Shown here one piece after another: positions 1 to 7,755 of a DNA stretch of 64,000 nt. The notes below the pieces were generated by a model. It did no database searches, was not told the DNA's origin, and was given only the letters and a program-made list of their open reading frames with translations. Source of the DNA: Amycolatopsis lexingtonensis (GTDB lineage Bacteria > Actinomycetota > Actinomycetes > Mycobacteriales > Pseudonocardiaceae); assembly GCF_014873755.1 (NCBI RefSeq), contig NZ_JADBEG010000001.1, forward strand, positions 9,646,501 through 9,710,500, written 5' to 3'. Within the stretch, counting starts at the first letter, position 1, and every line of letters starts with the position of its first letter. The translations under genes were made by a program, and so were the position numbers.

Positions 1-14
1 CCGAGGGGGATCCG

Positions 15-1415
15 ATGGCGGCGATCGTGGAATCCGAGGCGCCGGTCGAGCGAAGACTGCCGGCGCCGCTGTGGTGGACGGTGCTGTCCGGCGCCTTGCT
101 GCTCGTGGTGCTCGCCGGTTACACGGTCTGGGCGGGTGTCTGGGCGAAGGCCGGTGTCTACCTGGAGGACTTCCGGGTTTACGTGGCCGCCGGCCAGGCG
201 TTGCGGGACGGGGCGCCGCTCTACGAGCCCGGGGTGGCGCACCTGCCGACGATCGCGGGGACGTTGAAGTACCCGCCGTTCGCCGCCGAGGTCTTCCTGC
301 CGATGACGGTGGTGCCGAAGCTGCTGTTGCCGTTGACGGCCGTTCTGGTGAACCTGTTTTCGCTGCTGGTGGTGGTCTGGGTGGCGCTGGGCCGGCAGGG
401 GTACGCGGCCGATCACGGCCGCGTGGCGGCGACCGCGGCCTTGACCGCGCTGGCGTTGCCGATGCAGCCGGTGCTGCTGAACTTCACCGTCGGCCAGGTG
501 AATCTCGTGCTGCTAATGCTGGTTCTGGTGGATTTGACGGGCCGGGACCGCTGGTGGACCGGTGCGGGGGTGGGGCTGGCGGCGGGGATCAAGCTGATGC
601 CGGTGATCTTCGTGGTCTACCTGCTGGTGGCGCGCCGGTTCCGGGCGGCGGCGGTGGCGGTGGGCGCGTTCGGCCTGACGGTGCTCGCGGGTTTCGCCGC
701 GGTGCCGGGCGAAGCCGCGAAGTTCTGGGCGGCGAACCTGGCCGATCCGTCCCGGGTCACCGGCAGCAGTGACGCGATGGCGTCGGAAAACCAGTCGATC
801 CGGGGCGCGATGGCGCGCTTGCTGGGCATAGCGGACGTCCCAGGCGTGATCTGGATCCCGGTGGCAGCAGTTGTCGCACTGGCCGCGTTGTGGATCGCGG
901 TGCGGGCGCACCGAGCGGGCCGCGAACTGCTGGCGGTCAGCGTGGTCGGCGTCCTGATGGTCCTGGCAACTCCCTGGACCTGGACGCACTACTGGGTCTG
1001 GTTCGTGCCGTTCTTCGTAATGGCGGCATGCGGCGCCCTCCGCGCCCGCTCGTGGTGGCCGGCCGCGATCCTCACCGCAACCTACCTACTGCTCTTCCCG
1101 TGGCAGGTGGGAACAGGCCGCAACGACATCCCACTGGTAGGCCTGGTCGTCCTCCCACAAAACCACCCACCGCTAGCCCAGGCGGCAGCCCACACCCTCT
1201 ACGTAGCCCTGGCCTTCGCCCTGCTCCTGCTCGCAGCGCTACACCCCACCTGGCTCGACCCCACCGCAAGCCGGCAACGCAACGCAACCACGCGGGACGG
1301 GGGTCCGGGGGCAAGCCCCCGGCGGGGGCGTGGGGGTTCGACCCCCACAAAAAGGCGAAACCCCGGCATCGGGGAGGGCCCGCAAGGGCCCGACCAAGCC
1401 GGGGCAATGGGGTGA
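15..1415 (+). CDS. GT87 family membrane mannosyltransferase
   Basis: Predicted 466-residue polytopic membrane protein of the GT-C fold, resembling glycosyltransferase family 87 (polyprenol-phosphate-mannose-dependent alpha-1,2-mannosyltransferases, PimE-like). An acidic loop follows the first membrane helix (LEDFRVYVAAG, about residues 51-61), as usual in GT-C enzymes, and many hydrophobic helices follow. The start is ATG behind GAGGGGG at 3-9. It probably modifies lipid-linked envelope glycans; the acceptor cannot be told. The last 45 or so codons are odd: they read through three GC-rich hairpins and end inside the opposite-strand tRNA-His gene, giving a low-complexity Gly/Pro/Arg tail. Codon choice also shifts toward A-ending codons after about 1090. 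Family call firm, substrate unknown. Confidence 0.8.
   Translation: MAAIVESEAPVERRLPAPLWWTVLSGALLLVVLAGYTVWAGVWAKAGVYLEDFRVYVAAGQALRDGAPLYEPGVAHLPTIAGTLKYPPFAAEVFLPMTVVPKLLLPLTAVLVNLFSLLVVVWVALGRQGYAADHGRVAATAALTALALPMQPVLLNFTVGQVNLVLLMLVLVDLTGRDRWWTGAGVGLAAGIKLMPVIFVVYLLVARRFRAAAVAVGAFGLTVLAGFAAVPGEAAKFWAANLADPSRVTGSSDAMASENQSIRGAMARLLGIADVPGVIWIPVAAVVALAALWIAVRAHRAGRELLAVSVVGVLMVLATPWTWTHYWVWFVPFFVMAACGALRARSWWPAAILTATYLLLFPWQVGTGRNDIPLVGLVVLPQNHPPLAQAAAHTLYVALAFALLLLAALHPTWLDPTASRQRNATTRDGGPGASPRRGRGGSTPTKRRNPGIGEGPQGPDQAGAMG
1305..1348. repeat. Two strong GC-rich hairpins
   Basis: Two consecutive perfect hairpins lie inside the 3' end of the GT87 gene. The first has 7-bp arms (CCGGGGG at 1305-1311, CCCCCGG at 1316-1322) with loop CAAG. 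The second has 8-bp arms (1330-1337 and 1341-1348) with loop TCG. With the tRNA-His terminator they may form a bidirectional transcription barrier. Confidence 0.6.
1349..1405 (-). terminator. Intrinsic terminator of tRNA-His
   Basis: Read on the minus strand just after the tRNA CCA: an outer stem of CCCCGGC/GCCGGGG (1398-1404 and 1361-1367) encloses a GGGCCC/GGGCCC stem-loop (1376-1391) and is followed by a T-rich tail (TTTCGCCTTTTT). Position, strand and tail fit a rho-independent terminator. Confidence 0.75.
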
Positions 1416-1484
1416 GCGACGGGTTTCGAACCCGCGACCTCCTGGACCACAACCAGGTGCTCTACCAGCTGAGCTACGCCCACC
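1408..1484 (-). tRNA. tRNA-His (GTG anticodon)
   Basis: The minus strand folds as a full cloverleaf: acceptor stem GTGGGCG with CGCTCAC, D arm GCTC/GAGC, anticodon stem CTGG/CCAG with loop TTGTGGT (anticodon GTG), and a T arm with GTTCGAA. The extra 5' G (1484) opposite discriminator C (1411) is the signature of tRNA-His. The 3' CCA is encoded at 1408-1410. Its 3' end overlaps the last codons of the opposite-strand GT87 gene by 8 bases. Confidence 0.97.
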
Positions 1485-1524
1485 ATCAGCGAGGGAACCG
1501 CGTGCGATCACCTCGTTGGCTGTA

Positions 1525-1530
1525 ATCGTA
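1525..1530 (-). promoter_or_regulatory. Possible -10 box for tRNA-His
   Basis: TACGAT on the minus strand, about 40 bases upstream of the mature tRNA 5' end. No convincing -35 element is seen at the right spacing, so this is tentative. Confidence 0.3.
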
Positions 1531-1559
1531 GCGGGTGCCCTCGCGGGGTCCGCAGGGGG

Positions 1560-2168
1560 TTACCTTTGGTGCTGTTCCTGCACTTCAGCGGCTGCGGCTT
1601 TGGCTTCGTCGCTGGTGGGGCCCGGCTGGGGGACGAAGGCGACGCGCCGGTAGTAGTCGAGTTCGCCGATGGATTCCTTGATGTCGGCGAGGGCGCGGTG
1701 GGCGAGGCCTTTTTCCGGCTTGGCGTAGTAGATGCGCGGGTACCAGCGGCGGACGAGTTCCTTCACCGAGGAGACGTCGACCATGCGGTAGTGCAGGTGG
1801 GCGTCGAGGGCCGGCATGTCGCGGGCGATGAAGCCGCGGTCGGTGGCGATGGAGTTGCCGGCGAGCGGCGCGGTGCCCGGTTCGGGGACGTGCTCGCGGA
1901 TGTAGTCGAGGACGCGCCGTTCGGCTTCTTCGAGGGTGACGCTGGAGGCGCGGACCTCTTCGGTGAGGCCGGAGTGGGCGTGCATCTCGCGGACGACGTC
2001 GGGCATCCCGGCGAGTTTTTCCTCGTCGGCGTGGATGACGATGTCGACTCCGTCGCCGAGCACGTTGAGTTCCGCGTCGGTGACGAGGGCGGCGATTTCG
2101 ATCAACGCTTCTTTGCCGAGGTCGAGCCCCGTCATTTCGCAGTCGATCCAGACTAGGCGGTCGGTCAC
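1560..2168 (-). CDS. orn: Oligoribonuclease
   Basis: A 202-residue DEDDh 3'-5' exoribonuclease that degrades 2-5 nt RNA fragments (and pGpG) to mononucleotides in the cytoplasm. The exonuclease motifs are present: Asp9 and Glu11 in WIDCEMTG, the middle Asp in [11 protein letters not shown], and the C-terminal His and Asp in HRALADI. Length matches the family. The GTG start has no good ribosome-binding site but lies 6 bases after TAGGGT (minus strand, 2180-2175), which suggests a leaderless transcript. It is divergent from the HerA-like gene. The C-terminal extension after about residue 180 is Ala/Gln/Glu-rich, as often in actinobacterial Orn. Confidence 0.97.
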   Translation of the reverse strand: MTDRLVWIDCEMTGLDLGKEALIEIAALVTDAELNVLGDGVDIVIHADEEKLAGMPDVVREMHAHSGLTEEVRASSVTLEEAERRVLDYIREHVPEPGTAPLAGNSIATDRGFIARDMPALDAHLHYRMVDVSSVKELVRRWYPRIYYAKPEKGLAHRALADIKESIGELDYYRRVAFVPQPGPTSDEAKAAAAEVQEQHQR

Positions 2169-2270
2169 CTGGTGACCCTAACCCGACACGGGGACATGAG
2201 TGGCGTTACCTGCGCGTACGGCGCGTTACGCTCCCGGTGTGGTGCAGGACACACGATCGGGGAGTTGCGA

Positions 2271-3800
2271 GTGACGGAGCAGGGGTCGCCGGCGAGCGAG
2301 ATCGCCGCTGGTTACGCGAGTGAAGGCGCCGCGCTGGAGCTGGGCGCGGTGGTGATCGACGGGGCGGCCGACGCCGCGGCCGCGGTGCGCCTTCCGCTGG
2401 CGACGCTGAACCGGCACGGGCTGGTCGCGGGGGCGACCGGGACGGGCAAGACGAAGACGTTGCAGCTGATCTCCGAGCAGTTGTCGGCGGCGGGGGTGCC
2501 GGTGGTGCTCGCGGACGTGAAGGGTGACCTGTCGGGCCTGGCCGCGGCCGGGGAGCCGAACGACAAGGTCGCGAAGCGCGCGCAGGAGCTGGGTGACGAC
2601 TGGGCGGGGACGGCGTTCCCGGTGCAGTTCCTTTCGCTGGGCACCGGCGGGAAGGGCTCGCCGATCCGGGCGACGATCACGAGTTTCGGGCCGGTGCTGC
2701 TGTCGAAGGTGCTCGGCCTGAACGAGACGCAGGAGTCGACGCTCGGGCTGATCTTCCACTGGGCGGACCAGCGTGGTCTCGCGTTGCTGGACACAAAGGA
2801 TCTCCGGTCGGTGATCACGCACCTGACCAGCGACGAGGGCAAGGAGGACCTCAAGGGCATCGGCGGGGTGTCGGCGGCGACGGCCGGGGTGATCCTGCGG
2901 TCCTTGTCGAACCTCGAAGCGCAGGGCGGGGAAGACTTCTTCGGCGAGCCCGAGCTGGACGTCCACGACCTGATGCGCGACCGCGACGGCAAGGGTGTCG
3001 TGACGCTGCTGGAGCTGGACAACCTGCAGGCGAAGCCGGCGCTGTTCTCGACGTTCCTGATGTGGCTGCTGGCCGAGCTGTTCGAGGAACTGCCCGAGGA
3101 AGGCGATCTCGACCAGCCGAAGCTGGTCTTCTTCTTCGACGAAGCACACCTGCTGTTCAACGACGCGTCGAAGGCGTTCCTCGAGCGCATCGAGCAGACC
3201 GTGAAGCTGATCCGGTCGAAGGGCGTCGGCGTGTTCTTCTGCACGCAGTTGCCGACGGACATCCCGAACAACGTGCTTTCGCAGCTCGGCGCCCGGATCC
3301 AGCACGCGTTGCGCGCGTTCACGCCGGACGACCAGGCGGCGCTGGCCAAGACGGTCAAGACGTACCCGAAGACGAAGTTCTACGAACTCGACACGGCGTT
3401 GACGTCGCTGGGCATCGGCGAGGCGATCGTCACGGTGCTGTCGGAGCGGGGCGCGCCGACGCCGGTGGCGTGGACGCGGCTGCGCGCGCCGCGATCGAAG
3501 ATGGGCTCGATCGGCGAGGAGGCCGTGGCCGCGGCCGTCGCGTCGTCGGATCTGCACGCGAAGTACGGCGAGACGATCGACCGGGAGTCGGCTTACGAGA
3601 AGCTGGCCGCGAAGGTCGCCGCGCCCGCTCCCGAAGCTGCCCCGGACGCGCCGCCTCCGCCGGCCGAGAAGGAGAAGGACGATCCGGGGTTCATCGAGTC
3701 GGCGATGAAGAACCCGGCCGTGAAGTCGTTCATGCGGTCCGCGGCCAGCGCGCTGGGCCGGGAGATCACGCGCGGGCTGTTCGGCAACCGGCGGCGCTGA
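2271..3800 (+). CDS. HerA/YjgR-like ATPase (DUF853)
   Basis: A 509-residue P-loop ATPase of the HerA/FtsK superfamily, similar to the bacterial YjgR (DUF853) group. Walker A is GATGTGKT (residues 54-61) and Walker B is LVFFFDEAHLLF in the centre; a sensor-like QLPTDIPNNVL segment follows. The Pro/Ala-rich linker near the C terminus precedes a short basic tail. No NurA nuclease partner is adjacent, so a role in DNA processing is only suggested by homology. I place the start at GTG 2271, because GGGGAG (2259-2264) sits at proper spacing; an upstream in-frame extension to 2172 is less likely. It is divergent from orn. Confidence 0.88.
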   Translation: MTEQGSPASEIAAGYASEGAALELGAVVIDGAADAAAAVRLPLATLNRHGLVAGATGTGKTKTLQLISEQLSAAGVPVVLADVKGDLSGLAAAGEPNDKVAKRAQELGDDWAGTAFPVQFLSLGTGGKGSPIRATITSFGPVLLSKVLGLNETQESTLGLIFHWADQRGLALLDTKDLRSVITHLTSDEGKEDLKGIGGVSAATAGVILRSLSNLEAQGGEDFFGEPELDVHDLMRDRDGKGVVTLLELDNLQAKPALFSTFLMWLLAELFEELPEEGDLDQPKLVFFFDEAHLLFNDASKAFLERIEQTVKLIRSKGVGVFFCTQLPTDIPNNVLSQLGARIQHALRAFTPDDQAALAKTVKTYPKTKFYELDTALTSLGIGEAIVTVLSERGAPTPVAWTRLRAPRSKMGSIGEEAVAAAVASSDLHAKYGETIDRESAYEKLAAKVAAPAPEAAPDAPPPPAEKEKDDPGFIESAMKNPAVKSFMRSAASALGREITRGLFGNRRR

Positions 3801-3803
3801 AAA

Positions 3804-3824
3804 ACCTGACGTCACCTGTCAGGT
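3804..3824. promoter_or_regulatory. Inverted repeat upstream of DUF3224 gene
   Basis: ACCTGAC (3804-3810) and GTCAGGT (3818-3824) form a perfect 7-bp dyad with a 7-base spacer, 42 bases before the next start codon. It could be a repressor site or part of the promoter. A similar string (CCTGT, then AGGTATCC) precedes the M50-like gene at 9112-9128. Confidence 0.35.
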
Positions 3825-3865
3825 ATCCCTGCGAAGCTGGCTCCACCACCGAGACAGGGAGAGCC

Positions 3866-4243
3866 ATGACCAGCACCGCCACCGCGTCGTTCGTCCTCGA
3901 CAAGTGGGAGCCGCAGGCGACCGACGAGGCCGGCGGCACCGAGTTCGCCCGGGTGGCCATCGCCAAGACGTTCACCGGCGCGGTCGAGGGGACCAGCACC
4001 GTCGAGATGCTCTCGGCGTCCAACGCGACTTCGCGCGCGTACGTCGCCTTCGAACGTCTCGCGGTCACGGTCGACGGCCGCGAGGGCGGCTTCGTGCTGC
4101 ACCACACCGCCGACGATTCGGGGCTGACGCTCAAGATCCTCGCCGGCTCGGGCTTCGGCGAGCTGACCGGGATCTCCGGCTCGGCGAACATCGAGATGGA
4201 CGCCGAGCAGAACCACACCTTCACGCTCACCTACGAGCTGTAG
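3866..4243 (+). CDS. DUF3224 family protein
   Basis: A 125-residue soluble protein matching the DUF3224 family, a small beta-rich fold related to lipocalin/allene-oxide-cyclase-like barrels; no activity is established for the family. No signal peptide or catalytic motif is visible. Alternating hydrophobic strands (FVLHH, LTLKILAGSG) end in a FTLTYEL strand typical of the family. ATG follows GGGAGAG (3858-3864), and an inverted repeat lies upstream. It appears monocistronic, with a strong terminator hairpin 5 bases after the stop codon. Function unknown. Confidence 0.85.
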   Translation: MTSTATASFVLDKWEPQATDEAGGTEFARVAIAKTFTGAVEGTSTVEMLSASNATSRAYVAFERLAVTVDGREGGFVLHHTADDSGLTLKILAGSGFGELTGISGSANIEMDAEQNHTFTLTYEL

Positions 4244-4248
4244 CCGAC

Positions 4249-4297
4249 GCGAAGGCCGTTTCGAGAGCCCCCGATTGACTCTCGAAACGGCCTTCGC
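4249..4297. terminator. 19-bp perfect hairpin, bidirectional terminator
   Basis: Perfect 19-bp arms (4249-4267 and 4279-4297) with an 11-base loop, located between the convergent DUF3224 and HtrA-like genes. It lacks a long T tract, like many actinobacterial terminators, and could serve both strands. Confidence 0.75.
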
Positions 4298-4356
4298 CGC
4301 TCCCCGCTCCCCGAAGCGGGTGGGACGGACCGCCCCGACAACGGCCCGTCCGCGTC

Positions 4357-5394
4357 CTAGTTGTTCACGATCTGGTCGACGATCTTCTTGGCGTCGTTGA
4401 TCGGGATGGCGAAGCCGATCCCGACGCTGCCCGCGGAGCCGTTGGCCGAGGCCGTCGGGCTGTAGAGCGCCGAGTTGATGCCGATGACGTTGCCCTGGGC
4501 GTCGACCAGCGCGCCGCCCGAGTTGCCCTGGTTGATCGAGGCGTCCGTCTGGATCGCGGTGTAGCTGGGAGAGTTCTCGGCCTGGTTCGACGTGCGGCTG
4601 AACGGCGACTGCTGTTGCTGCTGGCCCTGACCGATGTCCGACAGATTGCGGTTGAGCGCGCTGACGATGCCGGTGGTGACGGTGTTCTGCAGCCCGCCCG
4701 GCGAACCGATCGCGACGACCGACTGGCCGACGACCAGCTTGCTCGAGTCGCCCAAGGTCGCCGCCTTCAACCCGCTCGCGTTCTTGGCCTGGACCACCGC
4801 GATGTCCGCCTTGGTGTCCGCCCCGACCACGCTGGCCTGGTACTTCTTGCCGTCGGACGTCGTGATCACGACGTTCTGAGCGCCGTCGACGACGTGCGCG
4901 TTCGTCAGGATCCGGCCGTCCGAAGTCAGGATGACGCCGGAACCGATGGCCTCGCCCTGGTCGGTGGTCACGTTGATCTGGACGACGCTCGGCGTCACCT
5001 TCGCCGCGACGCCGCTGACGTCGCCGGTGGTCGAGTTCGCGACCGTCTGCCCGCTCGCGGCCGGCGTGCTGACCGACGTCGTGGTGCCGTCCGCCGAGTT
5101 CGTGGTGAGCCCGACGATCGCGGCGCCGCCGACCCCGCCGACCAGCGCGGCGCCAAGAGCGGTCGCGCTCACGATCAGCGCGACGCGGCCGCCCTTGCGC
5201 GGCTTGGTCTTCAGCGCCGTGGGCGCCTGCCCCGGCTGCTGGAGCGGCGGCTGCGGGGTGAACAGAGGGTTCGGCGCGGCCTGGTGCTGGTAGCCGTACT
5301 GCTGCTGCGCGTACGGCCCGTACTGCGGGGTGCTCTGGTGCGGCTGGTGCCCACCGGGTGAGGCGGGGCCGGGCCGACTCTCGTTCTCGGTCAT
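4357..5394 (-). CDS. HtrA-like membrane-anchored serine protease
   Basis: A 345-residue trypsin-like S1C (HtrA/DegP) protease. A Pro/Gln/Tyr-rich cytoplasmic N terminus (1-65) precedes one transmembrane helix (71-97); the protease domain follows outside the membrane. The catalytic triad is His167 (TNAHVV), Asp197 (ADIAV) and Ser292 (GNSGGA). The protein ends at IVNN right after the protease domain, so the PDZ domain of classical HtrA and mycobacterial PepD is absent. A Gln-rich loop sits at 257-263. It probably degrades or senses misfolded envelope proteins. Five CTCAG/CTGAG boxes directly upstream suggest control by an MprA-like response regulator (inference). Confidence 0.9.
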   Translation of the reverse strand: MTENESRPGPASPGGHQPHQSTPQYGPYAQQQYGYQHQAAPNPLFTPQPPLQQPGQAPTALKTKPRKGGRVALIVSATALGAALVGGVGGAAIVGLTTNSADGTTTSVSTPAASGQTVANSTTGDVSGVAAKVTPSVVQINVTTDQGEAIGSGVILTSDGRILTNAHVVDGAQNVVITTSDGKKYQASVVGADTKADIAVVQAKNASGLKAATLGDSSKLVVGQSVVAIGSPGGLQNTVTTGIVSALNRNLSDIGQGQQQQQSPFSRTSNQAENSPSYTAIQTDASINQGNSGGALVDAQGNVIGINSALYSPTASANGSAGSVGIGFAIPINDAKKIVDQIVNN

Positions 5395-5439
5395 GGGACC
5401 AGATTCGCGCCCGTGCTTGTGAACAGCCTGTGGAAATAC

Positions 5440-5489
5440 CTCAGGCTTTGCTGAGAAGAATCAGCTGAGAAATCTCAGGCGGTTCTCAG
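5440..5489 (-). promoter_or_regulatory. Cluster of CTCAG/CTGAG boxes upstream of htrA-like gene
   Basis: Five copies of CTCAG or its complement CTGAG lie at about 5440, 5451, 5465, 5474 and 5485, with roughly regular spacing, 45-95 bases upstream of the protease start codon. They resemble, from memory, the tandem CTCAG-type boxes bound by mycobacterial MprA, which controls the HtrA-like gene pepD. The last box overlaps the stop codon of the M20 gene. Confidence 0.5.
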
Positions 5490-6808
5490 TCGAAGAACGT
5501 CGGCACGTCCAGTGCGCCTCCCGCGGCTTCGAACTCGTCGTGCACCGCCTTCCGCAGCTCGGCGTCGCCGAGGTAGTCGGCGGCGGTGAGGGCCAAGCCG
5601 AGCGCGCCGTCGCGGACCCCGGCGTCCCCGGTGGCCGAGCCGGCCGAGGCCGCGAATTCCTTGGTGTGCAAGGCGACCGTCGGGCCCGACACGGCGAGCA
5701 TCGGGTGCAGCGCGGGCATGCGGTACGACAGGTTGCCGAGGTCCGTGGAGCCGGTGAGCGACTCCGGCACGATGCCCGGCGGCAGCGGCTTGCGGCCGGT
5801 ACCCAGCTGGTTGGCCGTCCAGCGCCCGGCGAGCGCGGTGTTGAACCGGATCGGCAGGTACGCGGCCTGCGCGTCCCAGATCAGTTCGACGCCGCAGCCG
5901 GTCATCGCCGCCGCGCCTTCCGCGATCGACGTCATCCGGGCGGCGAGGTCGCGCAGTGTTTCCGGGTTTTGCGAGCGGAGGTAGAACAACAGCGCGGCCC
6001 GCGCCGGGATGACGTTCGGCCGGGCTCCGCCGTCGGAGAACACGCCGTGGACGCGGTCGCTCTGCGGGAGTTGCTGCCGCAGAGCCGAAACGCCCTGGTA
6101 GGCGGCGACCGCGGCGTCGAGCGCGTTGCGGCCCATGAAGGGTTGGGCCGACGCGTGCGCGCCCACGCCGTGGAAGACCATCTCCAGCTGGCGGCGGCCG
6201 AGGAACGGGTGCAGCGCGATGTCGTGGCTGAACGGGTGCAGCATGATCACCGCGTCGACGTCGTCGAACACGCCCGCGCGGGCCAGGATCTCCTTGCCGC
6301 CCCCGCCTTCTTCCGCGGGCGTGCCGATCAGGCTGACCCGGCCGCCGAGCCGCTCGGCGACGGTGGCGGCGCCGAGGAACCCGCCCGCCGCGGTCGTGCA
6401 GATGACGTTGTGGCCGCAGGCGTGGCCGAGCCCGGGCAGCGCGTCGTACTCGGCGAGGACGGCGATGTGCGGACCGTCCCGCTCCGGCGTGCTGACGCGC
6501 AGCGCGGTGTCGAGCCCGCCGACCCCGACGGTCGCTTCGTGGCCGTGGCGCTTCAGGAGGTCCGCGAGCGCCCGCACCGACCGGTGCTCGGCGAACCCCT
6601 CCTCGGGGTGCGCGTGCAGATCTTGGCTCAACGCCACCAGATCGGGTGAACTGCGCTCGACCGCGGCCGTCACCTCGGCCCGCGTCGCCTCGTCCGCGCC
6701 GGCGTGCGGCGAGGACAGCGGTTCGGCGGCCGCGACGGCGTCGGCGGTGGCCTCGACCAGGGAACGCAGGTAGCTGTCGTCGGGCGGGACGGGCTCGTGG
6801 TGGGTCAT
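5486..6808 (-). CDS. M20 family amidohydrolase
   Basis: A 440-residue metal-dependent amidohydrolase/aminoacylase (peptidase M20D group; similar to AbgB/PM20D2-like enzymes). Metal-site signatures are GLGHACGHN (Cys131, His133), the AEEGGGGK segment (Glu166/Glu167), His191 and a C-terminal TKEFAAS segment. The dimerisation domain lies in the middle. It likely hydrolyses an amide bond in an N-acyl amino acid or dipeptide in the cytoplasm; the substrate cannot be deduced. ATG start. It lies 39 bases after the methyltransferase gene in the same direction, probably as one transcript. Confidence 0.88.
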   Translation of the reverse strand: MTHHEPVPPDDSYLRSLVEATADAVAAAEPLSSPHAGADEATRAEVTAAVERSSPDLVALSQDLHAHPEEGFAEHRSVRALADLLKRHGHEATVGVGGLDTALRVSTPERDGPHIAVLAEYDALPGLGHACGHNVICTTAAGGFLGAATVAERLGGRVSLIGTPAEEGGGGKEILARAGVFDDVDAVIMLHPFSHDIALHPFLGRRQLEMVFHGVGAHASAQPFMGRNALDAAVAAYQGVSALRQQLPQSDRVHGVFSDGGARPNVIPARAALLFYLRSQNPETLRDLAARMTSIAEGAAAMTGCGVELIWDAQAAYLPIRFNTALAGRWTANQLGTGRKPLPPGIVPESLTGSTDLGNLSYRMPALHPMLAVSGPTVALHTKEFAASAGSATGDAGVRDGALGLALTAADYLGDAELRKAVHDEFEAAGGALDVPTFFD

Positions 6809-6847
6809 GGGGCGATGCTAACCGCCGGGTCCGACAATCCGCGGTGC

Positions 6848-7606
6848 TCAGCCCAGCCGGCCCGCCACGATCTGCGTGACGCCGGCGTACTGCTCGGTGA
6901 TCCCCGTGAAGCCGCGGGCGCGCAGGCTCGCCGCGATTTCGCCGCGGTCGAACATCTTCTGCCCGCTCACGGCTCCGCCGGCCGAGTCGAGCAGGCGCGC
7001 GGGCTGCCAGTCGCGGCGGGCGCTGGTCAGCAGGACGATCCGGCCGCCGGGTTTCAGCACGCGCGCGAAGGAATCCAGCGCGGCTTCCGGTTCGGCGAAC
7101 ATGTGGAGGGCGGCGAAGCAGCAGACACCGTCCACTGTGGACTCCTTCAGTGGCGGGCGCACCGCGTCGGCGCGCAGGTAGGCGACGCTGTCCGGACCGC
7201 CCTCGGCGACGGCTTTGGCGAGCATCGTGCGGGCGCCGTCGAGCCCGATCGCGAGCCCGCCGGTGCCGACGGCCGCGCCGAACGCGCGCGTGAAGCGGCC
7301 GGTGCCGCAGGCGACGTCGAGCGCGGTGTGCCCGGGTTCGAGGCCGAGGAGCTTCGTGGCGAGGCGGACCTCGCTGGCCATGCTCGGCCCGAGCGGGCCC
7401 TTGAGCGCGCGGCCGAGGGCGGGGCGCCAGTACCGCTCGTAGACCTGCGGGAGCAGCGTCGTGCGCATCAGGCGCTGGGTGAGCCCGGTCGGCGGGCCGG
7501 CCTGGTCCGCGGCGCCGAGCACGTCGAGGTAGCCGTCGCGGGTCTCCGCCGGGGTCTCGAGCAGGGCGTTCAGCCGCTCGAGGGCGGCGGTTCGGCTGGT
7601 CGGCAT
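6848..7606 (-). CDS. Class I SAM-dependent methyltransferase
   Basis: A 252-residue soluble methyltransferase. Motif I is ALDVACGTGRFT (about residues 95-106), followed by the acidic end of strand 2 (GLDGARTML), motif II (VCCFAALHMF) and motif III (LKPGGRIVLLT); this is the Methyltransf_11/25 pattern of small-molecule enzymes. The N-terminal 80 residues are helical and probably form the substrate lid. GGGGAG sits upstream of the ATG. It appears cotranscribed with the downstream M20 hydrolase and is divergent from the AlkA-like gene. Substrate unknown. Confidence 0.85.
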   Translation of the reverse strand: MPTSRTAALERLNALLETPAETRDGYLDVLGAADQAGPPTGLTQRLMRTTLLPQVYERYWRPALGRALKGPLGPSMASEVRLATKLLGLEPGHTALDVACGTGRFTRAFGAAVGTGGLAIGLDGARTMLAKAVAEGGPDSVAYLRADAVRPPLKESTVDGVCCFAALHMFAEPEAALDSFARVLKPGGRIVLLTSARRDWQPARLLDSAGGAVSGQKMFDRGEIAASLRARGFTGITEQYAGVTQIVAGRLG

Positions 7607-7755
7607 GGCTTCTCCCCGGGTTCGAATACCGGCAGTATGTCAAATCTCGGGTACTCGATCGGGTGAACCATGCCGGGCTCAGGCGTTCGAGCCCCCGGAA
7701 TTGTCGGTGGTCCTTCCTAGCGTCGGTGGCGAGGTTCCCGATCCGAGGAGGACAG

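Noticed and set aside
1330..1348. GGGGG-TTCGA-CCCCC as a T arm of a second tRNA
   Set aside because: The loop is 5 rather than 7 bases and no acceptor, D or anticodon arm fits around it.
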